From Betaproteobacteria bacterium (GTDB taxonomy: Bacteria > Pseudomonadota > Gammaproteobacteria > Burkholderiales > Rhodocyclaceae), in NCBI GenBank assembly GCA_020621865.1, contig JAHRYW010000009.1, forward strand, positions 1 to 64,000: a stretch of DNA of 64,000 nt, given 5' to 3'. Below the pieces are notes generated by a model. The model ran no database searches. It saw only the letters and a program-made list of their open reading frames with translations, and had not been told where the DNA came from. This document shows positions 12,068 to 22,167 of this stretch, in pieces. The stretch's first letter is position 1. The number at the start of each line of letters is the position of its first letter. The translations under genes were made by a program, and so were the position numbers.

Positions 12068-13435
12068 ATGGAAACAATCGGCAAATACCGCGTGGTGCGC
12101 GAGCTCGGCAAGGGGGCGACCGCGACGGTCTATCTCTGCGACGACCCCGACAGCAGCCGCCAGGTCGCCGTCAAGGTCATCCGCTTCGGCAAGGACTGCG
12201 CGGCCATGTCACGGCGCATGCGCAAGCTGTTCCAGAACGAAGGGATGGTCTCGAAACGCCTCGACCATCCGAACATTGTCCGTGTCTACGAGGCCATCGT
12301 CGAAGAGGATTTCGCCTACCTGGCCATGGAGTACGTCGACGGTTTCTCGCTTGAGGAGCACACCCGGATCGACCGGCTGCTGCCCATGCACCGGGCGATC
12401 AGCATCATCTTCAAGTGCGCGATGGCACTCGACTCGGCCTATCGCCAGGGCATCATCCACCGCGACATCAAGCCGGCCAACATCATGGTGGCCGCTGGCG
12501 ACGAACCGAAGATCGCCGATTTCGGCCTGGCCTTGAACATGAACAAGGACATGGATCGTGACTCGACCTTCATCATGGGCGTCGGCTCGCCGGCCTACAT
12601 GTCGCCGGAACAGATCAAGGGCTATCCACTCAACCAGAAGACCGACCTCTACTCGCTTGGCGTCCTGCTCTTCCAGCTATTGACCGGGCGCCTGCCCTTC
12701 CGTGCCAACAACCAGGCGACGCTGGTCTATCGCATCATCAACACCGAGGCCCCGGCAGTCACCGCGCTCAAGCCCGATCTGCCCGAAGGTCTCAACGCCA
12801 TCCTGCGCCGGGCCTTGGAAAAAGACCTCTACAACCGCTACCGCAATGGCGCCGAGATGGCCAAGGATCTCTCGGCCGTCCGCTACCAGATCCTCGACGA
12901 GGACGAAACGGCCGACGACACCAGCCGCTTCGAGCGCCTGCGCCGGCTGGAGTTCTTCACCGAATTCGAGAACATCGAAATCTGGGAAGTGCTGCGCGTC
13001 GCCGTCTGGCGTGAAGTCGAGCCCAACGTGGCGCTGATCCGCGAAGGCGACCGCAACAAGTTCTTCGGCATCATCGTTTCCGGCTCGGTCGAGATCTCGA
13101 TCGACGGCAAGGCCCTGTGCCGCCTCGGTGCCAGCGAGCCGGTCGGCGAGGTCGCCTACCTGCATCCGTCCAGCGAGCAGCGCCATGCCACGGCCGTCAC
13201 GCTGGAGCCGACGCTGTTCCTCGAAATCAACGCGGCGGCGCTGGCACTGTCGTCCGAGGAGTTGGTCGAGCGCATGCGTAACGTCCTGCTCGCCCGGCTG
13301 ATCAAGCGCCTGCGCGAAGTGAACAAGATCGCTGCCGCCCAGGGTATGCCGGCCGTCCAAAGCGCCACCGGCTCATTATCCGGCGGCCCGGCGCGGCCGG
13401 GTAGCGGGCTGGGTCTCGAACTGGCGCCGATGTAA
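12068..13435 (+). CDS. Ser/Thr protein kinase with C-terminal cyclic-nucleotide-binding domain
   Basis: Hanks-type cytoplasmic kinase, 455 residues. Kinase domain about 6-275: glycine loop [12 protein letters not shown]-anchoring lysine near 36, catalytic [10 protein letters not shown] (Asp near 133), DFG near 151-153, [10 protein letters not shown] activation segment and [21 protein letters not shown] linker leads to a Crp-like cNMP-binding fold (about 300-420: [22 protein letters not shown], then GEVAYLHP). No transmembrane segment and no HTH, so this is a soluble kinase that a nucleotide or another ligand could gate. The cNMP phosphate cassette is not canonical (GEVAYL, with no clear RTA), so the ligand may not be cAMP. 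Divergent from grpE; ends in a terminator. Confidence 0.9.
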   Translation: METIGKYRVVRELGKGATATVYLCDDPDSSRQVAVKVIRFGKDCAAMSRRMRKLFQNEGMVSKRLDHPNIVRVYEAIVEEDFAYLAMEYVDGFSLEEHTRIDRLLPMHRAISIIFKCAMALDSAYRQGIIHRDIKPANIMVAAGDEPKIADFGLALNMNKDMDRDSTFIMGVGSPAYMSPEQIKGYPLNQKTDLYSLGVLLFQLLTGRLPFRANNQATLVYRIINTEAPAVTALKPDLPEGLNAILRRALEKDLYNRYRNGAEMAKDLSAVRYQILDEDETADDTSRFERLRRLEFFTEFENIEIWEVLRVAVWREVEPNVALIREGDRNKFFGIIVSGSVEISIDGKALCRLGASEPVGEVAYLHPSSEQRHATAVTLEPTLFLEINAAALALSSEELVERMRNVLLARLIKRLREVNKIAAAQGMPAVQSATGSLSGGPARPGSGLGLELAPM

Positions 13436-13462
13436 AAAAACCGCCTCCGGAGAGGCGGTTTT
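13434..13462. terminator. bidirectional terminator between kinase and chemoreceptor genes
   Basis: Stem CCGCCTC (13441-13447) with GAGGCGG (13452-13458) and a CGGA loop, flanked by A7 on the left and T4 on the right. It serves the convergent genes on both sides. Confidence 0.88.
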
Positions 13463-13480
13463 CGTCGGGGCAGCCTTGCC

Positions 13481-15100
13481 CTAAACCTTGAAGCGGCCGA
13501 CCAGGCTGCCCAGGCCTTCGGCCAGGCGTTTCAGGTCGTGCGCCGCGCCGGCCGTCTGTTCGACCGTGCCGGAATTCTCGCGGGCCATGCCGGCAATTGC
13601 TTCGATGCTGCTTTCGACATCGCCCGAGAAGCGGCGTTGCTGGTCGGTCGCCGAGGCGATGGCGTCCAGCCCGTGGCCGACTTCAGCCACCGAACCGTTG
13701 GTCGCCTGCAGCACGTTGGATACCGAGGCCACTGCGGTCTGGCTGCTGGCCAGGTGTTCCAGGCCTTCCTCAATGCTGTGCCGGACGGAAACCGACTGGG
13801 CGCTGAGCTGGGCGGTGATGGCGTCGATCTCGCTGGCCGAGCGCGAGGACTTTTCAGCCAGCTTGCGTACTTCGTCGGCAACGACCGCGAAACCGCGCCC
13901 CTGTTCGCCGGCCCGCGCCGCCTCGATGGCGGCATTCAGGGCCAGCAGGTTGGTCTGTTCGGCAATGTCCTTGACCTCGCGGGTCATCAGCGTGATCGAC
14001 TCGGTATTGCGGACGAAGTTGTTGACTGAATCGGCCATTTGCTTGACGGCGCTTTCGACCACTGTCATTTCACCGAGCAGCACGCTCAGATTGCGGGTGC
14101 CTTCGTTGGCGCGGGCCAGGCTTTCCTGCGACTGGTGCTGGACATGCTCGGCGCTCTGGGCGATCGAAGAAATGCTGGAAACCAGTTGCTCGACGGCGGT
14201 GGCCGCCAGGTTCGAGCGTTCGTTCTGTTGCTGCGAGCTCTGTGTCACCCGGTCGGCACTGTCGGACAGGGCGGAAACGCGCGAGGAAACCTGGCTGGCG
14301 GCGTCGCGTACCTGGCGGACCAGCTGGTTGAAATTGTCCATCATCTCATTGAACACCTGGGCCGACTGGCCGACCTCGTCCTTGCCCTTGATCGGCAGGC
14401 GGCGGGTCAGGTCGCCCTCGCCGCGGGCGATGTCGGAGAGGCCGTTGCGCAGGTCTTCGAGCGGCTTGGTCACGAAGTGATGGGTGATCAGGTAGATGAT
14501 GACGAGCAGGGCGCCGAGCGCCCCGAGGGCGACGCCGGCAATCTTCAGGCGGAAGGCGGAGACTTCGGCTTCGACGGAATCAAGCGAGACCTTCATGCTG
14601 ACTACGCCGAGCACCGTGCCGTCAGGCACCTGATGGCAGGCGATGCAGTCCTTGCCGAGGTAGTTCGAGGAGGCCTTGGTCGGGTTGATCACATGCAGGA
14701 AGGAGGCGCCATTGGCCTGTTCGACTGACATGTAGGGCGTGCCGGAGGTCATGACCTGCTTTTCCAGCGCATCGAGCTCGCGTTGGCTCTTGGTGTCCGG
14801 GCCGTAGAGCTTGACGACGGCGTCGCTGCGGGCGACGTGCAGGTCCTTGATGATCGACAACTGCTTGATCTGGTCGAGGAAGACCTCGCGCTGGCCGACG
14901 GTGCCGGTGATCATCATGCCGGTCAGGCCGGCCATGGTCATTTCGTGGATGCTTCTGGCGAAATCCTGGGCCTGGCGTATCGCCGTATCCCGGTTAACTT
15001 GTGTGGTCCAGACGATGGCCCCGGCCCAGATCAGGGCCAGGACGACCCAAATGGCTGCGGTCAGGCGCACCCAGATTTTCAAGTCGGCAAAGCGCGGCAT
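13481..15100 (-). CDS. methyl-accepting chemotaxis protein with periplasmic c-type heme motif
   Basis: Chemoreceptor of 539 residues. TM1 about 11-31, periplasmic sensor about 32-185, TM2 about 186-207, HAMP about 208-262, then the cytoplasmic signalling domain with the hairpin tip [36 protein letters not shown] split over its arms. The sensor contains a covalent-heme motif CIACH (Cys152, Cys155, His156) followed by [18 protein letters not shown]. That arrangement resembles the heme-c sensor domains known from Geobacter chemoreceptors, so it probably senses redox state or a gas ligand. No che genes are nearby, so it feeds a distant array. It lies 33 bases downstream of the EF-hand-type gene. 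Confidence 0.92.
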   Translation of the reverse strand: MPRFADLKIWVRLTAAIWVVLALIWAGAIVWTTQVNRDTAIRQAQDFARSIHEMTMAGLTGMMITGTVGQREVFLDQIKQLSIIKDLHVARSDAVVKLYGPDTKSQRELDALEKQVMTSGTPYMSVEQANGASFLHVINPTKASSNYLGKDCIACHQVPDGTVLGVVSMKVSLDSVEAEVSAFRLKIAGVALGALGALLVIIYLITHHFVTKPLEDLRNGLSDIARGEGDLTRRLPIKGKDEVGQSAQVFNEMMDNFNQLVRQVRDAASQVSSRVSALSDSADRVTQSSQQQNERSNLAATAVEQLVSSISSIAQSAEHVQHQSQESLARANEGTRNLSVLLGEMTVVESAVKQMADSVNNFVRNTESITLMTREVKDIAEQTNLLALNAAIEAARAGEQGRGFAVVADEVRKLAEKSSRSASEIDAITAQLSAQSVSVRHSIEEGLEHLASSQTAVASVSNVLQATNGSVAEVGHGLDAIASATDQQRRFSGDVESSIEAIAGMARENSGTVEQTAGAAHDLKRLAEGLGSLVGRFKV

Positions 15101-15133
15101 CTTGATTCCCTTGGTTGGTTGCCGCCCTTTGTC

Positions 15134-16171
15134 TCAGGCGGTCAGATCGATTTGCTGGATTGTGCCAGCCGTTCCGGATTCCTGCAAAAATATTCCAGAA
15201 TTGCGAATATGTCCAAGCATCGCATTGGCATTGGTTTTGATGTCAAATGGTGTGGCGACGCGGCTCAGGGAGATCGCACCGACGCCGGCGGCGGCCAGCG
15301 ACTGAAGCTGGTCCTGGCCTGCGCCGTCGCGGCTCCATAGCTGCAATTGTTCGAAAGCAGAGTCGTTTTCATCAATCCAGCCGTTGCCGTCGCCATCCAG
15401 CGCGGCCAACTCCTGAAAACCGTCGCCGCTGGTCGGGCCGAACAATTCGCTGCCGTTACTGACCTTGCCGTCCTGGTTGCGATCGAAAACCAGGAAGCCG
15501 CTGCCCGGTGCCACAAAGTTGATTTGTTCCTGGTTGCCATCGGCATCCAGGTCGAAGCTGAAGCGCTGGTCGGTCAGTTGCGCCGCCGTGCCGGCAAAGT
15601 TAAGGACCAGCGGGTCCACCTTGCGGGCGGCATCGCCCAGGCGCAGGCTGACGCTGGTTTCCTCGTGGTAGCTCCGGGACATCTCCAGGTTCACGGCAAA
15701 GCTGATTTCCCGGCCATCGCTCGTCGTTACCGTGCCGCTGGCGGCGAAGCTGGTCTGCTCGGTTTCCGTGTAGGACGAATGGTAGTCGTACTCCAGTCCG
15801 TAGCCGGCGGCCGGCGCGGGCGCGCTGGCCTGGGCCGCGGGTGACTGGAGGACGGGAGCGTCGCCGCTGGCCTGCAGGTCGCCGGCGTCGATGACCCGGA
15901 TCCGCTGGCCAGTCATCGCTTCGATCATCAGGCGCAGCAAAAGCAGCTTCGGATCGTTATCGACTGCTGCGTTCTCGTCCTCGGCCGACTGTGCCTTGCC
16001 GGCTTCGGACAGCGAGACATGATCGTTGCCTGGCGCCCGCGGGCGGTTGTCATCGCCGCCTGCTCGCGGGCCGCGCTGCCCGGTCCACATGCGCAGCGAT
16101 TCCTTGACCTCGTGCTGGCGCGTAGCGACGTGCGAGGACTCCATTTGCAGGCTGGCACTGGCGATTTTCAT
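15134..16171 (-). CDS. EF-hand-type calcium-binding protein, function unknown
   Basis: Uncharacterised 345-residue protein. Residues about 1-75 are polar and predicted disordered (MKIASASLQMESSHVATRQ opening). The middle contains a beta-rich domain (SYTETEQTSFAASGTVTTSDG, then DGREISFAVNLEMSRSYHEE). The C-terminal half has three Asp-rich, EF-hand/dockerin-like loops: DLDADGNQEQI, DRNQDGKVSNGSELFG and DGDGNGWIDENDSAF. No signal peptide or TM segment is evident, so if exported it would need a non-Sec route. Similar proteins occur in environmental gammaproteobacteria and betaproteobacteria as hypothetical calcium-binding proteins. The neighbouring chemoreceptor may be cotranscribed. Confidence 0.75.
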   Translation of the reverse strand: MKIASASLQMESSHVATRQHEVKESLRMWTGQRGPRAGGDDNRPRAPGNDHVSLSEAGKAQSAEDENAAVDNDPKLLLLRLMIEAMTGQRIRVIDAGDLQASGDAPVLQSPAAQASAPAPAAGYGLEYDYHSSYTETEQTSFAASGTVTTSDGREISFAVNLEMSRSYHEETSVSLRLGDAARKVDPLVLNFAGTAAQLTDQRFSFDLDADGNQEQINFVAPGSGFLVFDRNQDGKVSNGSELFGPTSGDGFQELAALDGDGNGWIDENDSAFEQLQLWSRDGAGQDQLQSLAAAGVGAISLSRVATPFDIKTNANAMLGHIRNSGIFLQESGTAGTIQQIDLTA

Positions 16172-16226
16172 GGCGGTCTCCGCGGCGATGTCCGAACATC
16201 TGGTTAACGACTGCCGGGGGAGAAAG

Positions 16227-16670
16227 TTAAGGCCGCCGGAGATGCGGCTGCAGCCAGCGTTTCAGCGAGCCGAGGTCGAGCGCGCCGCTGTGGCGGGCGA
16301 TTTCGTGGCCCTGAAAAAAGACGGCCAGGGTCGGAATGCTGCGGATATTGAAGCGGGCGGCCAGTTGCGGTTCGGCTTCGGTATCGACCTTGACCAGCCG
16401 GGCCTGCGGTTCGAGGTCACTGGCCGCCTGCTCGAAGGTCGGCGCCATCATCCGGCACGGACCGCACCACGGTGCCCAGAAGTCGACGACGACCGGCAGG
16501 TCGTTGCGCGTGAGGTGGCGGTCGAAATCGGCGGCGGACAGGGCCAGCGGCTGGCCGGTGAACAGCGGCTGCTTGCATCGGCCGCAGTTCGGTGCGTCTT
16601 TCAATTTTGGCCCAAAAATCCGATTGACCGTAGCACAGTGGGGGCAGACGACGTGCAGGTTGTCAGACAT
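16227..16670 (-). CDS. trxC: thioredoxin 2
   Basis: Zinc-finger thioredoxin, 147 residues. N-terminal zinc module with CPHC and CGRC, then the thioredoxin fold with the WCGPC active site and the cis-proline segment SIPTLAVF. The start at 16670 (MSDNLHVVCPHC) has GGAG six bases upstream; the ATG twelve bases earlier lacks one. The stretch between the two zinc CxxC pairs (CATVNRIFGPKLKDAP) is encoded by a GCTACGGTC element, yet its length equals that of E. coli TrxC as I recall it. Confidence 0.95.
   Translation of the reverse strand: MSDNLHVVCPHCATVNRIFGPKLKDAPNCGRCKQPLFTGQPLALSAADFDRHLTRNDLPVVVDFWAPWCGPCRMMAPTFEQAASDLEPQARLVKVDTEAEPQLAARFNIRSIPTLAVFFQGHEIARHSGALDLGSLKRWLQPHLRRP
16603..16637 (-). 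repeat. GCTACGGTC element inside trxC
   Basis: Core 16626-16634 in the sense of trxC, reading GCT ACG GTC (Ala-Thr-Val), then AATCGG, ATTTTT, GGGCC, AAAATT. Both AT-rich tracts are at the standard spacing. Confidence 0.8.
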
Positions 16671-16721
16671 GGCGGGCTCCAAATAACAGGTTGTCCTGAT
16701 ATTGGTGCCCGGGTCTGGATT

Positions 16722-17825
16722 TCAAGTCCGGGCGCCGAATTTCCTGGCTTGTTGGGCGCTGGTTTCCAAGGCCCGCACATCGTCGGCGGCCCGGGTTTCC
16801 CAGCCGGCCAGGTGCTGCTCGGCAAGGTCGGCCAGGGCGGTGATCCAGGCGTCGTCCTCGTTGAGCGCCGGGATGTAGTGGTATTCCTTGCCGCCGGCCT
16901 TGAGGAAATCGTCGCGGCCTTCCTGGGCGATTTCTTCCAGCGTTTCCAGGCAATCGGCGACAAAGCCGGGGCAGATCACGTCGACGCGGCGGACGCCCTG
17001 GGTTCCCCATTCGTGCAGCGTCGGCGCGGTGTAGGGCTGCAGCCACTCGGCCTTGCCGAAACGTGACTGGAAGCAGATCTGGAATTGCTCGGGCTTGAGA
17101 TTCAAGCGCTCGGCGAGCAGGCGGCCAGTTTTGTGGCATTCGCAGAAGTAGGGGTCGCCGAGATCGAGGCTGCGCCTGGGCAGGCCGTGGAAGCTGATGA
17201 GCAGGCGGTCGTTGGCGCCGAGCGGGCCGTTGGTCTGCCAGTGCTTGCGGACCGATTGTTCAAGGGCGGCTAGGTAGCCGGCGTGGTCGTGGAAATTGCG
17301 GACGAAGCGCATTTCCGGCTGGTTGCGCGTCTGCAGCAGCCAGCGGGCGGCATCGTCGACGACGGTGGCCGTCGTGCTCGCCGCGTATTGCGGATACATC
17401 GGCACGATCAGGATGCGCCGGGCGCCGTCGGCTTTCAGGCGGTCAAGCACGTCGGCAATCGACGGCGAACCGTAGCGCATCGCCCAGTTCACGGTGACGC
17501 GATGGCCGCGCTGGCCGAGCAGGCCCTTGAGCAGTTTGGCCTGGCGCTCGGTATGGACGCGCAACGGCGAACCTTCGGGCATCCAGACGGTGGCGTACTT
17601 GGCCGCCGACTTCTTCGGCCGGGTGTTCAGGATGATGCCGTTGAGGATGGGCCACCACGCCAGCTTGGGAATTTCAACGACACGCGGGTCTGACAGGAAT
17701 TGCTTGAGGTAGCGGCGCAGCGACGGCGCATCCGGCGCGTCGGGCGTACCAAGATTGACGATGACGACGGCAGTGGTCGCCGGCTGGCCGTGGCGGTACG
17801 GCGGTTCCGGAAGAAAACGGGGCAT
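16722..17825 (-). CDS. hemH: ferrochelatase
   Basis: Inserts Fe2+ into protoporphyrin IX, the last step of heme b synthesis; 367 residues. Family segments seen are [12 protein letters not shown], the catalytic-histidine region [17 protein letters not shown], and [15 protein letters not shown]. The start ATG overlaps the hrcA stop by one base (TAATG), so the two are translationally coupled. Confidence 0.95.
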   Translation of the reverse strand: MPRFLPEPPYRHGQPATTAVVIVNLGTPDAPDAPSLRRYLKQFLSDPRVVEIPKLAWWPILNGIILNTRPKKSAAKYATVWMPEGSPLRVHTERQAKLLKGLLGQRGHRVTVNWAMRYGSPSIADVLDRLKADGARRILIVPMYPQYAASTTATVVDDAARWLLQTRNQPEMRFVRNFHDHAGYLAALEQSVRKHWQTNGPLGANDRLLISFHGLPRRSLDLGDPYFCECHKTGRLLAERLNLKPEQFQICFQSRFGKAEWLQPYTAPTLHEWGTQGVRRVDVICPGFVADCLETLEEIAQEGRDDFLKAGGKEYHYIPALNEDDAWITALADLAEQHLAGWETRAADDVRALETSAQQARKFGART

Positions 17826-18853
17826 TAGTTGTCAGTCTTGTAGGAGAGGGCGCTGGAGAGCAGGCGGGCGGTGATGTCGACGATGGGGATGACGCGCTCG
17901 TAGGCCATCCGGGTCGGGCCGATGACGCCGACCGAGCCGACCACCTGGCCGTCGACGGCGTAGGGGGCGGTGATGACGCTGCATTCGTCGAGCGGGGCAA
18001 TACCCGATTCGCCGCCGATGTAGATCTGGACGCCGTCGGCGCTGTTGGAGATTTCCAGCAGTCGCATCAGGCTGGTGCGCTGCTCGAACAGGTCGAATAG
18101 TTCGCGCAGGCGTTTCATGTTCGACGACAGTTCCTCGACGTCGAGCAGGTTGCGTTCGCCGGAAATGACGTAGGGCGTGGCACTCTCGGCCATTGCCGCG
18201 TCGCCGGCTTCGAGGGCGAGTGCCATCAGCGGCTTGATGTCGTCGCGCAGGCGCTGGATCTCGCCAGACAGGCGCAGGCGCATCTGTTCGAAGTCAAGAC
18301 CGGCGAAATTCTGCGTCAGGTAGTTGGCGGCGCTGACCAGTTCGGCCGGCGAGTAGGCCTTGTCGGTGTTGATGATGCGGTTCTGCACGTCGCCGTCGGC
18401 GGTGACGATGATCAGCAGGATGCGCTTTTCCGACAGGCTGAGGAATTCGATCTGCCGGATGCGGCTGGCCTGGCGGCGCGGCGCGATGACGACGCCGGCG
18501 AAGTGGGTCAGGCTGGAGAGCAGTTGCGAGGCGCTGGCGATGATCTGGCTCGACGGCCGGCCGTGCAGCGCTTCTTCCATCTGGCCCATCTGCCGCGCTT
18601 CGAGCGGCTGGACAGTGAGCAGGCTGTCGACGAACAGGCGGTAACCGCGCGCCGTCGGCACCCGGCCGGCCGAGGTATGCGGGCTGGCGACGAAGCCGGC
18701 TTCTTCCAGGTCGGCCATCACGTTGCGGATCGTCGCCGGCGATAAATCGAGGCCGGAGAATTTCGACAGCGCGCGCGAACCGACCGGCTGGCCGTCGGCA
18801 ATGTAGTGTTCGACCAGGGTCTTGAGCAGGGTGCGGGCGCGTTCATCGAGCAT
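17825..18853 (-). CDS. hrcA: heat-inducible transcription repressor HrcA
   Basis: Winged-helix repressor of class I heat-shock genes (usually groESL through CIRCE), 342 residues. Begins [18 protein letters not shown] with the DNA-binding segment [17 protein letters not shown], and ends in the dimerisation part [19 protein letters not shown] found no CIRCE palindrome upstream of grpE, dnaK or hrcA in this window, so its targets are probably elsewhere. Start at 18853 chosen by family N-terminus; a longer frame upstream enters the divergent nadK region. Confidence 0.95.
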   Translation of the reverse strand: MLDERARTLLKTLVEHYIADGQPVGSRALSKFSGLDLSPATIRNVMADLEEAGFVASPHTSAGRVPTARGYRLFVDSLLTVQPLEARQMGQMEEALHGRPSSQIIASASQLLSSLTHFAGVVIAPRRQASRIRQIEFLSLSEKRILLIIVTADGDVQNRIINTDKAYSPAELVSAANYLTQNFAGLDFEQMRLRLSGEIQRLRDDIKPLMALALEAGDAAMAESATPYVISGERNLLDVEELSSNMKRLRELFDLFEQRTSLMRLLEISNSADGVQIYIGGESGIAPLDECSVITAPYAVDGQVVGSVGVIGPTRMAYERVIPIVDITARLLSSALSYKTDN

Positions 18854-18917
18854 GGGGCGATTGTACAAAAATCCGGGGCCAACGCTGCAAGCCGTTTTTA
18901 TGCAAGAATTCGCCCCC

Positions 18918-19829
18918 ATGAACAGAAGCTTCGCTTCCGCAAGCGCCCCGCGGACCATTGCCCTGGTCGGTAAATACCATAGTATGGAAATTGCCGAGTC
19001 CTTGCGCCGCCTGGCCGAGTACCTCTACGAGCGCGGCATCTCGGTCTTCATCGAGCGCGAGACGTCCGAGCACATCGGCAAGAAGGTCGATCTGTCGCGT
19101 TGGGTCACCTGCGGCTTCAATGACATCGGCGCCCATGCCGATGTGGCCATCGTCCTTGGCGGCGACGGCACCATGCTCAACGCCGCCCGCCGCCTGGCAC
19201 GCTACTGCGTGCCGCTGGTCGGCGTTAACCAGGGCCGGCTCGGCTTCATGACCGATATTGCCCGTGACGACATGCTGACCTGCATGGACGACCTGCTCGA
19301 CGGTCGCTTCACGCCGGAGAACCGGATGCTGCTGGCTGCCGAAGTGACCCGCGACGGCAAGGAGATCGCCGAGAACGTGGCGCTCAACGACGTGGTCGTC
19401 GACAAGGGCGCCATCGGCCGGATGATCGAATTCGAGTTGTTTATCGACGGCGAATTCATCTACAACCTGCGCGCCGACGGCATGGTCGTGTCCACGCCGA
19501 CCGGCTCGACGGCCTATTCGATGTCGGCCGGCGGGCCGATTCTCAATCCGACCCTGACCGGCATCGCATTGGTGCCGCTGTGCCCGCATGCGCTGACCAA
19601 CCGGCCGATCATCGTCAACGACAATGCCGACATCGAGCTGCGGGTCGCCAATGCCGACGATGCCCGCGTGCACTTCGACGGCCAGTTGACGCTCGATCTC
19701 GAACGTGGCGACTGCGTCCGCCTGCGCCGTTCCGAACACAAGATCTGTTTCCTGCATCCGCCGGGCTACAGCTACTTCGCCATGCTGCGCCAGAAGCTGC
19801 AGTGGAGCGAGCGACCGAAGGGGCCATGA
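18918..19829 (+). CDS. nadK: NAD kinase
   Basis: ATP-dependent phosphorylation of NAD to NADP, 303 residues from the ATG at 18918. [12 protein letters not shown] is the GGDG active site; [19 protein letters not shown] and [17 protein letters not shown] are conserved. An in-frame ATG at 18900 is an alternative start adding six residues. Divergent from hrcA; the stop overlaps recN by four bases (ATGA). Confidence 0.95.
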   Translation: MNRSFASASAPRTIALVGKYHSMEIAESLRRLAEYLYERGISVFIERETSEHIGKKVDLSRWVTCGFNDIGAHADVAIVLGGDGTMLNAARRLARYCVPLVGVNQGRLGFMTDIARDDMLTCMDDLLDGRFTPENRMLLAAEVTRDGKEIAENVALNDVVVDKGAIGRMIEFELFIDGEFIYNLRADGMVVSTPTGSTAYSMSAGGPILNPTLTGIALVPLCPHALTNRPIIVNDNADIELRVANADDARVHFDGQLTLDLERGDCVRLRRSEHKICFLHPPGYSYFAMLRQKLQWSERPKGP

Positions 19830-21487
19830 TGCTGCGCCAGCTGACCATCAAGGATTTCGTCATTGTCGACCGGCTGGAGCTGGCCTTCGCCGCCGGTTTT
19901 GGCGCGCTGACCGGCGAGACCGGCGCCGGCAAGTCGATCCTGATCGACGCCCTGGCGCTGGCACTCGGCGAGCGGGCCGATGCCGGCGTCGTCCGCGCCG
20001 GCTGCGACAAGGCCGAAGTCGCAGCGACTTTCGATGTGGCCGGCTTGCCCGAAGTGCGCAGCTGGCTGGCCGGCAACGATCTCGACGGCGACGACGAACT
20101 GCTGCTGCGCCGCGTCGTCGATGCCGGCGGTCGTTCGCGTGCCTACATCAACGGCACGCCGGCCACCGTCCAGCAATTGCGTGAAGTTGGCGAATGGCTG
20201 GTCGATATCCACGGCCAGCACGCCCACCAGTCGCTGCTGCGGGGCGACGCCCAGCGCGCCTTGCTCGATGCCCATGCCGGCCTCGGCGGCTTGGCCCGCG
20301 AAGTTGGCGCGGCCTGGAAACATTGGCGCGAGGTCGAACAATTGCTGTGTAGCGCCAGCGAGGGCGCCGAGGCGCTGCAACGCGAGCGCGAGCAGTTGCA
20401 GTGGCAGATCGGCGAACTCGATGCGCTGGCCTTTGGCGACGACGAATGGGCGACGCTCGACGTCGAACATCGCCGGCTCGGCCATGCCGCCAGCCTGATC
20501 GAAGGGGCACAGTACGCGCTGGCCGTGCTGTCGGACGACGACGCGGCTTGCGAACGGCAGATCGACGGCGTGGCGACGCGCTTGTCCGGGCTGGCCGAAT
20601 ACGATCCGGCGCTGAGCGAAGTGGCCGATCTGATCGGCTCGGTGCAGGCCGAGCTTGCCGAAGCCGTGTCGACGCTGCGCCGCTACGCGGACCGCGCCGA
20701 TCTCGACCCGACCCGCCTGGCCGAGGTCGAGCGGCGCATGGATGCAGTACTCAGCCATGCCCGCAAGTATCGCGTGCAGCCGGCCGAGTTGCCGGGTCTG
20801 TTGGTCGGCTGGCGGCAGCGCCTGGGCGAGCTCGACGAGTCGGCCGATCTGGCCGCCTTGGAAGCCAGGGTGGCGGCGGCGCAGGGCGATTACCGGAAGC
20901 TGGCCGGCAAGCTATCGACCGGACGCCAAAAGGCAGCGACGGAGATGGGGGCGTCGGTCAGCGAAGTGATGCGCCAGCTGGCCTTGTCGTCCGGGCGCTT
21001 TGAAGTGGCCTTGCCGCCGGTTGAAGGCGGCGCGGTCTATGGGCTGGAACAAGTCGAATTCCGCATCGGCGGGCTGGCCGGCAACGAGGCAAAACCGCTG
21101 GCCAAGGTGGCCTCGGGCGGCGAACTGTCGCGGATCAGCCTGGCTATCCAGGTCCTGACCTCGCGTTCGGCCGCAGTGCCGACGCTGATTTTCGACGAAG
21201 TCGATGTCGGCATCGGTGGCGGCGTCGCCGAGATCGTCGGTCGTCTGCTGCGCGAGCTGGGCGGCGAACGCCAGGTTCTTTGCGTGACCCACCTGCCGCA
21301 AGTTGCGGCGCAGGCCGACTGGCAATGGCAGGTCAGCAAGGCGACGCAGGGCGGGGTGACGCTGAGTGCCATCCAGCCGCTTGATGCGGACGGTCGCGTT
21401 CAGGAAATCGCCCGCATGCTCGGTGGCGTCGAAATCACCGACATCACCCGCCAGCACGCCCGGGAATTGCTCGGTACCAACGCCTGA
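19826..21487 (+). CDS. recN: DNA repair protein RecN
   Basis: SMC-like ATPase acting in double-strand break repair, 553 residues. Walker A GETGAGKS near residue 30, a central coiled coil, and the C-terminal ABC half with [16 protein letters not shown] signature and [12 protein letters not shown] Walker B. Start at 19826 (ATGATGCTGCGC) overlaps the nadK stop, so expression is coupled; a much longer upstream frame is only nadK read in another frame. Confidence 0.95.
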   Translation: MMLRQLTIKDFVIVDRLELAFAAGFGALTGETGAGKSILIDALALALGERADAGVVRAGCDKAEVAATFDVAGLPEVRSWLAGNDLDGDDELLLRRVVDAGGRSRAYINGTPATVQQLREVGEWLVDIHGQHAHQSLLRGDAQRALLDAHAGLGGLAREVGAAWKHWREVEQLLCSASEGAEALQREREQLQWQIGELDALAFGDDEWATLDVEHRRLGHAASLIEGAQYALAVLSDDDAACERQIDGVATRLSGLAEYDPALSEVADLIGSVQAELAEAVSTLRRYADRADLDPTRLAEVERRMDAVLSHARKYRVQPAELPGLLVGWRQRLGELDESADLAALEARVAAAQGDYRKLAGKLSTGRQKAATEMGASVSEVMRQLALSSGRFEVALPPVEGGAVYGLEQVEFRIGGLAGNEAKPLAKVASGGELSRISLAIQVLTSRSAAVPTLIFDEVDVGIGGGVAEIVGRLLRELGGERQVLCVTHLPQVAAQADWQWQVSKATQGGVTLSAIQPLDADGRVQEIARMLGGVEITDITRQHARELLGTNA

Positions 21488-21514
21488 GCGGCCGTTTCGG
21501 GGACCGTGGCGGCA

Positions 21515-21548
21515 AATGCTACGGTCGGCCGGAAAAAGGGGCCAAAAT
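21515..21548 (+). repeat. GCTACGGTC element, copy between recN and the manganese exporter gene
   Basis: AAT, core 21518-21526, GGCCGG, five A, GGGGCC, AAAAT, nearly consensus. It lies between convergent genes and on the minus strand starts at the exporter stop, where it offers two T-runs. It is the only terminator-like sequence there. Confidence 0.82.
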
Positions 21549-22153
21549 CAGAAAACGCCGAGCAGGCGCAGGGTGGCGAGTGCAGCCAGGAGCAGGAAAA
21601 ACACCCCGCTGATCCGGTGAATCCAGTGCAACGGCAGGCGATTGAGCAGGCGACGACCGGCAAATACACCGAGGATCGAAGTCGTGGTCAGCGCCAGCGT
21701 GGCGCCCACCCAGGTTGCCGTCGCATCGGCCGTGCTGCCCAGGCCGGCGACGGCGATTTGCGTCTTGTCGCCAAACTCGGCCAGAAAAATCATCAGGAAG
21801 GTCGTCGCGAAAATGCCGTGTCCCGGTTTTTCCGCGATCTCCTCGTCGTCGTCTTCCTCCTCGAAGCGCAGGGCGCTGATGCCGAACCAGGCGAACAGGA
21901 CGGCGACGGCCAGCGTGACCACCCATTCCGGCAGCCAGGCGGCCACCGCAGCGCCGAACAGCACGGCGAGCAGGTTGAGAATGGCAAACGCGGCAACGGC
22001 GCCAAGGACGACCGGGAGGCCGCGATGACGGGCGGCCAGCGTCATGCAGACGAGCTGGCTCTTGTCGCCGATTTCGGCCAAGGCGATCAACAGGAAGGTG
22101 GCGCCGGCCGAGGACAGCCAGGCACCCGGCGCGATGGCCGACAATTCAGGCAT
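21548..22153 (-). CDS. probable manganese exporter, TMEM165/GDT1 (UPF0016) family
   Basis: Inner-membrane protein of 201 residues with six predicted helices in two homologous halves, each carrying the family signature: AEIGDKSQ (Glu27-Asp30) and AEFGDKTQ (Glu126-Asp129). A cytoplasmic loop between the halves is strikingly acidic (FEEEDDDEEIAE, about 97-108). Bacterial members of this family (MneA of Vibrio cholerae) export Mn2+. It lies 14 bases downstream of fur on the same strand and is surely cotranscribed, which supports a role in Fe/Mn balance. I see no yybP-ykoY riboswitch upstream. Confidence 0.88.
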   Translation of the reverse strand: MPELSAIAPGAWLSSAGATFLLIALAEIGDKSQLVCMTLAARHRGLPVVLGAVAAFAILNLLAVLFGAAVAAWLPEWVVTLAVAVLFAWFGISALRFEEEDDDEEIAEKPGHGIFATTFLMIFLAEFGDKTQIAVAGLGSTADATATWVGATLALTTTSILGVFAGRRLLNRLPLHWIHRISGVFFLLLAALATLRLLGVF

Positions 22154-22167
22154 GGGGATTCAACGGT

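Noticed and set aside
17466-17480. GCTACGGTT (minus strand) inside hemH
   Set aside because: One mismatch in the core and GC-rich flanks; likely chance.
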